Below, piece after piece: positions 46,002-58,019 of a stretch of 64,000 nt of DNA. The stretch is from Antitrichia curtipendula (taxonomy: Eukaryota; Streptophyta; Bryopsida; Hypnales; Leucodontaceae). Both the position numbers and the translations under genes were made by a program. The stretch is taken from NCBI GenBank assembly GCA_951230915.1, contig OX579635.1, forward strand, positions 30,008,001-30,072,000, read 5' to 3'. How positions within the stretch are numbered: the stretch's first letter is position 1; every line of letters starts with the position of its first letter. The notes beneath the pieces are model-generated. The model was given only the letters and a program-made list of their open reading frames with translations, had not been told where the DNA came from and searched no databases.

Positions 46002-47168
46002 ATGCTGCGGATGAGTATGAGATCGCAGGGGGTGAAACCACTGTTGGATCGACTCACGCCATCATATTCCGCAGGATGGGCGCGACATTTTCAGACCTCA
46101 AAGCCTGCCTCAAATACGGTACCTATTCATGCACCACTCTTTCTTACCCTAGCTGTCTCTTTCTGTCATATTTTCTCGGAGCTTGGCGGAGAAGTTTGTT
46201 CACTAATTCCAATTAAGATAACCTCAAAGTGACACTTTCTCTTATCCTACCATTTGATTTACGGTACTCGCGAGAAAATTACACCTATGCGTGCGAATCG
46301 TAGAATGACAGAGCAAGTTGTTTTGTATTTTTTTGATACCCCGACAGTATCTTGCAGATTTTCAGATCCTAAACTGAAATAGGTATTTTGAAAGTGTTGT
46401 CCTTCCTACATAGGCTTAAATTCGTCAGCAGTTGCAATGCCGGCCAACAATTAGAATCAGATGAACGAGAATAGAATTTGAGGAAAATTGTAGAATGCCC
46501 ACAATTTGCAGAATTCAAATGCGTGTAACTGATCTACTGGATGGACGACATATGCTAATCGTGCCTGCTTTGTATTGATCAAATTGAATAATGAGAAGTT
46601 TCGGGAGTGCTATTTCACGTATGGTAAATCTCGTCATTGGATTCATTATTGAAGAGTCTAGGTTGATGATGTGACGATAGATGCATTTGGATGCCTATGC
46701 CGAAGAATAGAGATTTGGTATGTCATATTTGAGTTAACTAAGTACTATATTTTCTCACTGCAGTTGGGATTATGGAGGATGAGGACATTGGCTCCAACTA
46801 TCGAAGCTTTTCATCATCTTGCAGAGCTTGCCGGGCAGGCCAGAAGATGGTCCAGACAAACCCAGCGTGATGGAGTATTTGGAGTCGCAGGGGATCGACA
46901 TAGCTGCCTTGGGAGATTTGGAGTTGCCAAAGGCGAAGGGTATAATGAGAGAACGCCTCGATTATCTACAGAACGTGATTGAGCTGACCATTAAGGACAT
47001 CAAGGACTACCCGCTCATGATCGGGTATAGTGCGAGGAAAAACTTAAGCCCTGTCGTGCAGTATTTTCAAACCCTAAAGGTGACCAGAAACTCTCTCCTG
47101 TTCTGATTCGGAAGTACCCGCAGGTGTTGCATTCCAACGTTGCTATTGTTTATAAACTGCGTTTATAA
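46002..47168 (+). pseudogene. mTERF protein gene, 3'-truncated and frameshifted (BSM/RUG2-like)
   Basis: Exon 1 (46002-46118) encodes MLRMSMRSQGVKPLLDRLTP..., an Arg/Ser-rich organelle-targeting type N terminus. Phase 0 joins it to exon 2 at 46825 (TTGCAG|AGC). Exon 2 has mTERF helices: SVMEYLESQGIDIAALGDLE, ELPKAKGIMRERLDYLQNVI, LTIKDIKDYPLMIGYSARKN, LSPVVQYFQTLK. The frame then ends at 47106. The next frame continues the family sequence, KLSPVLIRKYPQVLHSNVAI, before stopping at 47168, so about one base is missing near 47086-47090. The remaining mTERF repeats, normally several hundred residues, are absent. mTERF proteins bind organelle nucleic acids in transcription and RNA processing. A real intron at CTAAAG|GTGACC is an alternative, but no later exon was found. 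Confidence 0.72.
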
Positions 47169-47329
47169 ATTTCATATGAACCTAAATTTCAATATATATT
47201 GTAAAATCGTGGGTGTGTTGTACTGTTGTCATCAACGCAATTTTGTCAGGTAGTTTTTAATGCATACTTATTGCAACAATTACTGTGAAATGATTGTGCA
47301 TTTGAATCTACTATCATGTGGAAAAATTA

Positions 47330-47648
47330 TGGGCAATTTCGTTAAAATGGCGGTATTCCGTTAGTTTGGCACTTTTAACCGTTCAGACCTTGCACTCTGA
47401 AATGATCTGAAATCTACATCTATTTTAGATTTCTGACATCTATATCATTCTTAGATATCTGAAATCTACAAAAGTCCTAGTTTTTTCAAAAATTTCAGTC
47501 TAAAATCTATAACATTCATAGACTTCTAAAATATACAACAGTCCTAGATCTTTGAAATCTATCTTTGTCCTAGATGTCGCTTCTATGGTTTAGAGTGGGC
47601 ACTCTGAAAATGGCACATGGAATACCGCCATTTTAACGAAATTGCCCG
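47330..47648. mobile_element. Tourist-like MITE, 319 bp, TSD TTA
   Basis: The 29 bases at 47331-47359 are identical to the reverse complement of 47619-47647 (core TTTCGTTAAAATGGCGGTAT). TTA is duplicated at 47327-47329 and 47649-47651. The interior is A/T-rich with repeated 'aaatctac/aaatctata...tcctag' words. It belongs to the same family as 24728-24905 and 28351-28522. Confidence 0.85.
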
Positions 47649-47651
47649 TTA

Positions 47652-50427
47652 AGAGAGAATTTAAGTTCCCACAGCTCTACGAAATGGGACCCTTAGACCC
47701 CGGCTCCAAACATCCACAGTCCTGAAAATTAGGATATTCAAGTGTCCAGAGCTCTAAAATCTAGAACTTTCAGATCTTTGAAGAACTCGTGCGCCTATCA
47801 AGTGCCTAGAGCTTTTGAAGCTAGATAGCTGTGAAAACTGAGACTTTCAAATTCGCACGACTCAAAAAAAACAAGGCAGCCCCAGATCAAAGCTTTTAGC
47901 CGACACAGCCAGCGCCAATTACTTTGATCAAAACAAATATAATTTTCGTTTCTGTTCTCAGAACTGGCAATGAGAATTTGAAATAATACGATACGACTTA
48001 CACTCAGTCCACAGCATTGCTTGCAACAAATCGAAAAGTACCGAAAATGACGCATATACTACTTCAAGCAACACACCATCTCACTGAATCAAACCAGTAA
48101 AGCGCAATGGATTGCCCAGGTGATTTTGCTCTAGGAACGCGGGACCATTGAAAGGGCATCAAAGAAAATCAGTGCAACAAAACTTCACTTTTAGCAACCT
48201 GAAAACCGGGAACGGCAGTCCGAGAACCAAAGAATAGTCTCCCTGTGTGCCTTCCACACGCCTTGGTCAGGAATAGTCTACACAAACACTTATCAATCAC
48301 TCTTCGCTCAGACTAACACACTAAACCAACAATGCGAGCTCATTCTCTACAAATGTCAAGTTCCAAACCAGGAAGACGTGAACTAGACAAGTGCACTTAC
48401 CTAGATTCCGGTCCTGTCGATCAGGATCGAAGAAACGCGCACAGTGAGTACTGATAGAGTTTCAGCGAGACGCTGAATCGATACTTATACGAGAGCTCAG
48501 CTTCAAAAATGAATGCTGGCAAGTTGGCGGATTCCAAGGGATTTCAAAAAGCTCAAGCTTTGGATAAGTTATTAACTTATTATTACATTATTCTAGACAG
48601 ATCGGTCGATAATTCTCACTTGGTTGCTGAACTTCCGGTTGTAACTTGATCGCCGCGCTATTTGCGGACTGGTAAACGATGCGTAACGGGCTGTAAAGGA
48701 GCCCGATCGGACTCGGCGATGTATGGGGCATTCAGTGATTCAGTCTTGCGCTATGTGGCGTCAAGAGCTTGCTTTCCGTGCCGGAATGAGTACTGGAACG
48801 CAGGTACGGCATGGGACGCTGAGGAGTGGGGATGAGTTTCGGATTACAGGAGGCTATTTGTGGCACGCGAGTTGAAGCCAGAGTTGCAAAATGAATCGGA
48901 GCGGAGGGCACGCCTTCTACAGATGGGGTGGGTGGATGTCGGCATGGACTGGAAAGTCAACCACCTACCCATCCCATCCACCTTCTTTGGGTTTTCAAGT
49001 GCCTGAGAAAATGCAAAACGGGGTTGCATTCGGTGAATGGGGAACTGTGCAACAGTGTTCGGGGAGAAATTTGAGCCCAACCAGCTGGGCATCCGTAGTT
49101 TTCTATTGGTAAACGGCCCGGGTACGCAACTCTTGTATGATATGTCCCTGATTATAATCACAATAATGGTTACAATGCATTTTAGTCCAATCTCAAGGCG
49201 GAATAGGATTTGTTTTAATGTGAAAAACTCTGGTAGCCCTTTCAACAAGGAATCCAAAATGTAATTATATACATGAAATGGGTATTCTTTGAGGATAATA
49301 ATAGCATTAAAAAAACTAATTGTATGAGTTTTTTTAACCCCTAAATGTCCAAAGCCATTTTGCTTTAAGTTGAACAAAAAGTCAACACTTTGATAAATTG
49401 TATCGACTTTTTTGAATTGTAACCGTACAAATTCAAGCTAGACATATTAGAGATCACATAGGAAAAGAAAACACAATAATAAAGTAGCAACACCTATAAC
49501 CTTCAATTTAAGGATTTTGGACATGATGTCTATTAATAGGTATTCAACAAATTATTGGACCCTACTACTCTACTAATAAAAGAAAAAGAATTTTAATTTT
49601 CTTTCAAATGTATTTTTTGGACACTATAAGTTTAAGTTGTGAATTTTTAAAGAGCTAACTATAGATGCACCTAATACCAATATTAGGGTCTGATATTCAA
49701 ATGTAGTACATCCTTGTAATCACATCTATTTACTTCCCTAGATTTTCTAAGATTTTAGAGGTGGTGGTTACAAGTACAAAGATGCTTATGGATGTTGCTA
49801 TCTTATCACTTATAGATTGAAAGATTAAAATGTTTGATCATGAGGATGTTAAAAAACGCCAAAGTGATTTGAAGTCTTCCAATCATCTTTTCACATGTCA
49901 AATCTAAAACGTTAGTCACCAAAAAAACATGAGGATAAAGGGCCTAACATATATAACCCCAATCAATTTATACTTTATAGCTTCTCAAAATCTACTCTAT
50001 AATTTTTTTTAATTTAATTTCTGATGTGATTTTTATTTCAAGATTAGTGTATTTGAGGCATTTCTGAGATGAAAGATGAAGTCTAGTTATTTGGCAAGAT
50101 TTAAAAATATATATTTTTTAAATCCAAGCGACAAGATCTTACAATTGATTAGGTTTCTTATTCTAAAATTTTGGGAGGGTATACTCTAACAAGTTAAATA
50201 AACTTAAGGATCCTATGGTTGAATTTGTAAATGAATAAATAAAGATGAAGATTTCAGCCTTGTTTTGGGCTTAAGTACTTTGAAGCAATTTTGGACCTAA
50301 AACCACCTTCTATCCTTTAGGGATTAAAAAATTATGCATAAGTGTTTCAATTCTTCATATACATTGTGAATTTTTTTTTTAATAAATATGCAACCCAACA
50401 TCTTCTTCATCTCCTTTTATTTAATTT
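47652..50427. other. Intergenic DNA, no gene recognised
   Basis: 48100-49130 is less AT-rich and holds a 177-codon minus frame (48844-49377) without a recognisable domain. From about 49300 it becomes repeat-like. 49336-49520 (TTAACCCCTAAATGTCC...) aligns with 54705-54900. Confidence 0.4.
49336..49520 (+). repeat. Dispersed repeat with TTAACCCC start, diverged copy at 54705-54900
   Basis: The shared order of words ('cctaaatg', 'caacatttgata', 'accgtacaaattcaa', 'acatattagagatcacat') shows homology, with heavy divergence. The TTAACCCC start suggests another TTAA-type element; its right end was not identified. Confidence 0.45.
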
Positions 50428-50437
50428 GTTTTGCACC

Positions 50438-50798
50438 AGGGTTGTCCCCGTCACGTCGTGTCCGTCCGTCAGGATTCAACCCCGGCGTCCGTCAGGATCC
50501 AAAAAAAAAAAAAAAAAAAAAATTGTGGACGGACGGACGGTCCGTCCAGGTCGACGGACAGGCCGTCCTCGGAAAAAAAAAAAAAAATTTTTTTGGGGAC
50601 GGCTGGACCGTCCTTGTCGATGGTTGGCCGTCCCTGTGGACGGACGGTCTGTCCAGGTCGACGGACAGGCCGTCCTCGAAAAAAAAAAAAAAAAAAATTT
50701 GATCCTGACGCAATTCTGACGCGTCAGGACGCATCTGGACTGACGCCGACGGACATCCGGACGTGAAAACCCCACGTCACGTCCGGATAGACAACCCT
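50438..50798. mobile_element. Mutator-like foldback element, 361 bp, perfect 10-bp TSD
   Basis: GTTTTGCACC occurs exactly at 50428-50437 and 50799-50808. The ends AGGGTTGTCC and (minus strand) AGGGTTGTCT are inverted. Inside, a ~46-bp palindromic unit (GGACGGACGGTCCGTCC-like, then AGGTCGACGGACAGGCCGTC) occurs twice (about 50526-50571 and 50636-50680), each followed by a run of 15-20 A. It is strongly GC-rich against an AT-rich background. A 9-11-bp TSD is characteristic of Mutator-like elements. Non-coding; ORFs here are shadows of the repeat. Confidence 0.85.
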
Positions 50799-50808
50799 GT
50801 TTTGCACC

Positions 50809-53148
50809 TAACTTTTGGATTCTTTTAATTTGATATAATTTTTACAAAAGTCGTCCTCTAAGCCATTTTAATGCCATTGACCCTTCATATAATATAAGAG
50901 TTGCATACCCAAAATAAACATTTTTTCATTGATAATCTTCGGCTATTTCTTTTAATTTGACTTGAAATATAATTTTTTGAAACAGTGAGAGGAAATTTGC
51001 TTGAAGTTTTGATTTAACCAGACAATTTGGAAAAATGAACCAATTCAAAATACATTAACTGCGGGTTCTCCCTGTTTATTGTTGTGGGAGGGTATTTGAG
51101 TGTGGAGTTTGTTATTGTGCACATCTAGACATAATGTGAAAAAAATAGTTCAATATGTTTCTTTTCTAGTTGCAGAGTGCAGACTTACAACAAGATGCAA
51201 GCGAGGATTCTTATCCAAAGACTAAGATAGAAACACCCAAATATAACACCAATCGTTCTTTGACACCTAAAAATGACCTAAACCCGAGCGCTATTGGACC
51301 CGAAGTAGACATGTGGGTTTCAAAAAGTTGTCACTCTCATTGAAGATGGGTCTAGCATTGGCCAATCATCCATGTGTGATCCAAACTTAGAATGTGCCGC
51401 TTTTGGATGTTTCCATGTCCACTGTGGTGTTAGTCTAGTGTCCACAGTCTTGAAGAACATGCCCAGCAACCCGCTGTATAGGTGGACCTTCAATATTGAA
51501 TTTTTGGGGTCTCAATTGTTATTTCAAGGATCATCGTTTCGCTTCTCTTGAGGTGAAGCTAGTTTTCCACGACATGTCTGTAGGTGCAAGTCGAAAAAGG
51601 ATAAATAAGGTTCCAATTTACATCAAAAATAAGGAGGCCAAAAATTTGAGAAGTTCTCCACTCCAAACCAAGGCTTTTTTTATTGGCTATATAGTGCTAG
51701 ATTGCAACAAAAACAAATAATTTGCTTAAAAAATGGTGATAGTCTATGAAGCGTTTTTGCTAGAAAACTTCAAATTGAAAAAAAAATCTTAAATGAAATC
51801 GCTAGATTGTGAATGAAAATAGAATTATGGATATGTGATATATGCTAATGTGATATTTTCTATCCAATATGCAGATAGTTGTTGAAATTTGGAGCACCAC
51901 TATAATATTTTATATCGCCATTTTGGCACTTCACAAAAAATGACAAAAAACACTACTCCAAACCCTCTTTTTCAACCTTTGGATTGATGTAAATAGTAAA
52001 CTATCAAGAGAGCATAAAATGAACCACTAAATTTTTTAGTATATTTTAAAAATAAGATGGCTCATAAGTAGGACAAAAAATATTTAAATATTTGAAATTT
52101 TTTTGGCTTCTAGTGGGTAGATGCATGGTTGGGTGGCTCACGGACAACAACATATGAGTTTATATACCAATGAGTTTTGGGTACATTTGATGAGTTTTGG
52201 GTACATTCAATGAATTAATGGATGTTCATCCATTGGATTTTCAACATCACGCCCACTTAAATGTTTTTTTGTCATACAGATTTCCAAAAGAAATGGAAGA
52301 ATACTTTTTTTTTACCCTTATATGAACTTTAGAAAAAAAGGCTGCAATAAGTGCAATTAGACCCTTTAAAGTCCATAAGTACACTTCTACAAATGATTCT
52401 ATTTTTAAAAAATGAATTCTAGGCCTCTAAACCTAAAATACAATATATAGTAAGTTGATATTTCAATAATATGTTTTTTTTATTCATAAAATATCCCCCC
52501 AAAAATTACTTTCCTAGTTTGGTAGAGTCCAATTTCCCAACTTCAATAGTTCTTTAGAACTCCTATAATTTCAAATGAACTTTAGAAAAATGAAGCAGAA
52601 TGTTCAACACAATCAAGTTTCCTATACATATACAAATTTTTACATTCAATGACGTGAGTTTATTATGTCTATTTCATCTTGCAATACAAAGTACTTCTTG
52701 AAAATATTACTGTGACAGAAAAAAGTGAGCCACCCAATTGTGCATTCATCCTTAGTACCTTTCAACAGGGATCCCTAAACACATGTCAAACCAACAATAG
52801 GCCTCCTATCCATGATAGCTTGTTAGAGAAGAATGTATTTAGAATATTTAGGAATATTTGGAAATATTTGAAGAAGGTTGTCTATTCCACAAAAATCATA
52901 ACTCCTAAAGAGATACTTGTCTAATCCATCATGTGATAACACATGACAACTCAATCAAAAAATCCCCAAATTACATTAGATTAAACAATCTTGGACGTAC
53001 CCACCTAGCCACCATAAGGAAGTGGGTCTAACTATCATTTGGGGGAGCTCAAAATTGAGAACTTTTACTACCACATAGAAAAAAATGCACTCCATATCAT
53101 TGGACCTTCTTGAGTTCTTGGAGACCCATGACCTCTCATTTCATGATA
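50809..53148. other. AT-rich intergenic DNA
   Basis: No gene recognised. Around 52170-52207 the words 'atgagttttgggtacatt' occur twice in tandem. The short frames at 51496-51720 and 52679-52924 have no identifiable domain. Confidence 0.45.
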
Positions 53149-53611
53149 TAACACTAGTAGAAAAATCTACGTCCAAAACAATCAAAAACTGTTGATTGTG
53201 CTTGTTGTTTTCAACGCGTTGCTTTGGATAAAATTCAATTGAAATTTGTTGATGGTTTTTATTGTTCTGGACAAATCCGTAAAAATAAAAATAAAAATTT
53301 GGATTTTGGATTTATTTAAATTTACAATTTTCTTTTGAGCTACCCGGAAAATCCAGGTAGTATGAAAAATATTTTTTTTAAACTAATTGGCAGGGTAGGC
53401 CATGTAAGGCAGCCTACCACGCAGGTAGGCCATCTAAGGTAGTTCATCACGCAGGTGGACGTCACCATTGAGAATGGAACTTTGGACCTCTTACTTGAGG
53501 TTCAAGGATGTTGCCACTATACCACTCTAACTATTGCATGCATGTAAAGGTTGTAGAAATTTATTTAACTAGTTTCTCTAATTATTTTTCGTTTGATTTG
53601 TAAAACCAAAG

Positions 53612-53930
53612 GACTTTGGAGGCCGTTTTGGCATAATAGAACAACTTTTTTCAAAACACTTTGATCTTAGAATAGTTGTAAATCAAGCTAAATTTCACAT
53701 CTAAAAATCCAATCAAAAGTTATGGACAAAACTCAAAGAGAATGTTTGAAAATGTTAAAAAAAATATTCCTTTCTACACCCTCTCTGATTTTTATCCATA
53801 ACTTTTTATTGGAGGCTTAAAATTACAAACGGATTTTTGGAGGTAAAATTTAGCTTAATTTTACAACTTTTCTTAGTTAAAAGTGTTTTGAAAAAAGTTG
53901 TTCTACTATGCCAAAACGGCCTCTAAAGTC
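53612..53930. repeat. Long hairpin, ~319 bp with ~130-bp arms
   Basis: The arm starting GACTTTGGAGGCCGTTTTGG and the reverse complement of the right arm, GACTTTAGAGGCCGTTTTGG, continue matching through 'catagtagaacaacttttttcaaaacac' and 'aaaagttatgga'. It is nested inside the CACTA element. Either a second foldback MITE or an internal duplication; a transcript would form double-stranded RNA. Confidence 0.8.
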
Positions 53931-54704
53931 TGCTGAGTTTAAAAAACACCGAATTGTGAATGATTTAATTTAAATAAATAAATTCCATTGTAAATTACCC
54001 TCCAAGAAGTCCTGCAACCCCACTATGAAGTCTAATAAAAAATTTAGTGCATCAAATTTCTCAAAATTATAATTAGTTTTAACAAACCAATTGAACCATT
54101 ATGCTTAAAGTCTTAAACATATAGAAGTAGTCATAATACAAAGGTCAATTAATAAAATATAATTATAATTTAAAAATATTTATTTAATAAAATTTGGAAA
54201 GGCAACACCTTGACATTGATTTCTCTCTAATGTAAATTTTTCTTAAATAATGTGCATTTTTCCACAAAGTGAGATGAATATATTGATGTTTCTTAAATGT
54301 TTCTACAATAAAATTTGAAAAATTCATCACCTATTTTTTTCAATCAATTATTATGTAACCCAATGAAAAGCACACAAAGTTTTTATTAAAAATGAAAAGT
54401 TTTGTTTAATGAAACTGAAATTTGGTTTATTGATGAAGATTTCATAAAATAATAAATTCAATAGGATAGTTTTTATAGTACATTTCCTATAATGATAGCA
54501 TATTCTTTATGCCACCCAACAATCTTTATAAGGAGTCAGAAAAGGCAAATGGTAGTACAGAAAATGAATAAGTAAAGGGTGAGTTCTAGACAATTGCAAT
54601 CTTCAGATTTTAAGATTTTCACAAGATTTAGGAAATTACACTAGCAATTGTATCATTTGATGATTGATCTTATTCCAAATTCCAACTTGTTCCTCATCAA
54701 ACCC

Positions 54705-54900
54705 TTAATACCTAAATGCCAAAGGAATTTCTTGTATTTCTTGAAATTTGCTCTATATTGAACAAGAAGCCAACATTTTGATAGGTTTCATCAATATTTT
54801 TCTGACTTGTAGCCATACAAATTCAAATTAAACATATTAAAAATCACATTGGAACAAAAAACACAACAGTACCACTTATAGATTGAAAGATTGTAATGTT
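54705..54900 (+). repeat. Diverged copy of the 49336-49520 repeat
   Basis: Similar word order to 49336-49520. It lies within the CACTA element, so one element captured or received the other. Confidence 0.4.
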
Positions 54901-55140
54901 TGATAGAATGTTTTTAAAATAAAATTCTTAAAAAGGAATTAGATTCCAAAAGATTCCATATTCCCTAAATTTTTGTTGATTTGGTCATTGCACTGCTCAA
55001 ATCAACAGAAAATAGGCACCATTTTGTTCATTTTTATAGAAGGTTCAAAAATTTGTGAAAACAGTCATTCTAGTGCCCCAAACAACAACAATCATTTGAT
55101 TTTTTTTTGTTGTTTTGGTCATGGTTTTCTAGTAGTGTAA

Positions 55141-55882
55141 TCCCTAATAATCCAAAAGGATACATGTTCTTTCAAAATGGGCCCAAATTATCAAAAACTT
55201 AAGCAATTTGTTTGCTCAATTTTTTTTAGATTGAACAAAATATAACCATAGATCTTGAAGTTCACATTGAGAGTGAGCTCCTCAAAAAAAATCAGATTGT
55301 TTGATTGCATAGTTTAATAGATATTTAAATTTGAAGTTTTATTTGGATCAATGAAAAAATAGGGTATTATATTTTGAAGGAACATATCATAGTGAGAATA
55401 TTTCAAAATGTTGAATTTTTGTGCTAAAACTTTGATATGGACACTATATATGGAATAAATATAATTATAACACAATACAATATATAAATACACATTCTAT
55501 ATGGAAATATATGGTTATAATAAAATATGATGTATGGATATATGTATGGATATATGTATGGATATAGAATATTGACGATGTTATATTGACAACATACGGA
55601 TACAATATATATGTACTATATATTATTTCATATCGATTACAATCTCATAACTTCACAAAAAATATAACTATCAAGGGGTATCCAATTATTTCACAAATAA
55701 ATGTCAATATTCATTAATTCAAGTGTATAATGCCACATTTTTGTCACTATACACTCCCCATACACTTAGACTGAAGTGACAATTACTATCATGTATAGCT
55801 TCATTACTATAAGTCTATTTTGGGGTATACAAAAAGTTATTTCTATATTATCAAAGCACCTATATATTGATCTTTTGAAGAT
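55141..55882. other. AT-rich intergenic DNA with short tandem repeats
   Basis: 'gtatggatatat' is repeated three times around 55531-55566. No gene recognised. Confidence 0.5.
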
Positions 55883-56859
55883 TTAACCCTAGACCGCCCA
55901 TGGCCGGTTTGGATTAAAAACAATGTAGCTTTTGAAGTGCTAAAAATCTAAATGAGAATAAGTTATACAGATCTTTACCGTACAATCTTGTAGTAAACAT
56001 GCTGTAGATGATGTGGAACAAATTTGGAGTCATTTGACCGAATGGATTGAAAGATTATAATGTTCTAGTGTTGAAAAAAGATGCTGAAATTTTCCTTGCA
56101 ACACACTTGGAGGTGAATTTGGATTCCTAAACCTACTCAAATGAAAAAACTTGAAATTACAAAGTGATTCAAAACCAACATATAAACACATTGGTGAAAA
56201 AAAATATCATTCAATTGACTCAATGTGTTTGCAAAATGGCTTGCAAACATCAAAAAATAGGCAAGAAAAGTTGCAAAAAACACACATGAGGCTGAACCTC
56301 CATCTACTAAAACGCTTCTCAGTAACTCATAACTTCTTGGATTGATATGAAATTTTAGCCACACAAACTAGACAAGTATGCGCAACCTCTCCCAAAAAAA
56401 ATATTGGAAATGGACAATGTATGAAGAAGATATAGGCCGCCAAAGTTCACTGAAGTCCAAGAATGGCGGAATTTTGAATTTTGAATTGATCCCAAACATT
56501 CAAAAGAACTTGGATTGACATGAAAATTTCACCACAATAACTAGACTTCAAGGGGAATCTAACCCAACAAATTTCATTGAAACCGAACATTGGATGAAGG
56601 AGATACAAGCCCCCGAAGTTGCAGCCAAGAAGTGCACTTTGGTGAATCAAATTGAGCTTGTGAACTTCGATTGGCTTCTAAAACATCATTACCTTTTGGA
56701 ATGATTTGAAAATTTTACCACACAAACTAGAAGAAGAGGCTCAAATTCTCCAACAAGTTTTATGGAATTTGGACATCGAATGCAAAAGTTACAGTGGTTT
56801 GAATTGAACTCAGAACTATGTGAGGACACTTTTTGTCCACTTGGGCGGTCTAGGGTTAA
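55883..56859 (-). mobile_element. Intact TTAA-flanked element, 969 bp (piggyBac/Sola3-like ends)
   Basis: TTAA at 55883-55886 and 56856-56859 bound inverted ends CCCTAGACCGCCCA (55887-55900 and the complement of 56842-56855, 14 of 14). Its reverse complement aligns along the full length with the host parts of the element at 30167-37218, with the junction for the Harbinger insertion at about 55963-55967. No transposase frame, so non-autonomous. Confidence 0.88.
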
Positions 56860-58019
56860 TTCTAAAAGGACAAGGATAGTCAACAAAAAATTATTAGATT
56901 TCCTAGATGAATGAATGCATTCTTCATTCTATAATTTTCCTAAAAATCATTCATCAAACATTTTTAGTCTTCCATAGTGTTTTAGAAATTTTAGCATGTA
57001 AATGTGCTTTTGTAATGCTTTATTTGGCTCAAGGTATCAAAGGCATCTAGCTAGACTCTATTGATTGATTACAATACAAGAAACTTTGTGCTTGTAGTAT
57101 TGGTTCATTTTCTAAATATTCAAGCTTCCTCAAGGTAGTTTCTTTCAATAGAGGGAATCACAATTGCTTTGCCATCTTCATAACCATTTTCCAAATTCAT
57201 TGAAAAGATGGAGTTTGGAGTACTCTAATTGGTTAACGTAGTTGCCTTCCGCATCAAATCTAATGAACAATTTATAATCACTTCAAAGAGTGAAGAACAT
57301 TTTTTCAAGTTCAATGAATGATCTTTTACTAATTACTATTGCTACTCCTAATGCAAAGCTTCCTCTTATTTGGCTAGGAGTCAATAACATTATATCTACT
57401 TTGTTTGTATAGTTAGTAAGGTAACGGAGGTCCATAAAGCACCTATTTAAGAGCTAAAAATAAATTTGGGGAGGTTAAACTTTTAAAAAAAAATTTCAAT
57501 AAATTTTTCTTAGGAAGATAAATGTTATTGGCATCTAATCCATATTATTTGAAGCTTCATGGAATTAGTTATGATTTTTTGAAGTTGAAACGCCATGATC
57601 ACATAAAATGTCCATAAAGCAAAGTATACCTATGCCGTAGAGGACGGTTTTAAAACCTGAGCACTATGGACCTCCTACCTTAAAGTTCTTAAACCTCAAA
57701 ATAGTGTTACGATCTCCTCTGTGTGACATCCACGTCGCGTGGGTCCATGAAGCTGCCATCTGGATCACTCTTCACGCGACGCGTGTCTAAACCCTTCGAT
57801 ATACAAACGCAGTCTGCGCCTTCAGTCTTACGTCCTTTAACTTAGATCCGACTATTGCGCTCTTCATGTATCCTGCCAACCCAATTCTGTAGAGCTCACC
57901 CCTTGCATTGTCATTGAACTGCCGTTGAGTAGATTACCCCGTTGTTAAGTTTCTTGTGGTTCGGAGGCGCAACGGTCTAGGCCTAGGTTTTGTTCAGTTT
58001 GGAGACTCAAAGAGGTGCA
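56860..58019. other. Intergenic DNA and leader of the small gene at 58020
   Basis: 57440-57620 is the second copy of the 5355-5620 repeat. From about 57715 GC rises sharply, marking a probable promoter and 5' leader. Confidence 0.5.
57440..57620 (+). repeat. Dispersed repeat, second copy of 5355-5620
   Basis: It aligns in the same orientation with 5355-5620 ('aagagct', 'tttcaataaattttt', 'ggcatctaa', 'gaagttgaa', 'tgtccataaagc'). It lacks the inverted ends seen around the other copy. Confidence 0.5.

Larger units (their letters stand above)
53152..55137. mobile_element. Non-autonomous CACTA (En/Spm) element, 1,986 bp, TSD TAA
   Basis: Left end CACTAGTAGAAAA at 53152-53164. Right end, read on the minus strand, is CACTACTAGAAAA (55137-55125), 12 of 13 matching. 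TAA flanks both sides (53149-53151, 55138-55140), the 3-bp duplication typical of CACTA transposons. Subterminal regions carry repeated 'caacaacaatca'/'tgattg(t)tgttgtt' words. No transposase is present. It contains a hairpin at 53612-53930 and part of a dispersed repeat at 54705-54900. Confidence 0.87.

Noticed and set aside
48844..49377. 177-codon minus-strand frame
   Set aside because: Half hydrophobic AT-derived, half GC-derived sequence with no recognisable domain, and no splice or conservation support.
50342..50775. Frames of 80-125 codons with Lys or Phe runs
   Set aside because: Products of poly-A/T tracts and GGACGG repeats in the Mutator-like foldback element.
53400..53545. tRNA-like 3' half with an 'accactataccac'-type string
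   Set aside because: No complete cloverleaf or matching acceptor stem could be formed; it lies inside the CACTA element.
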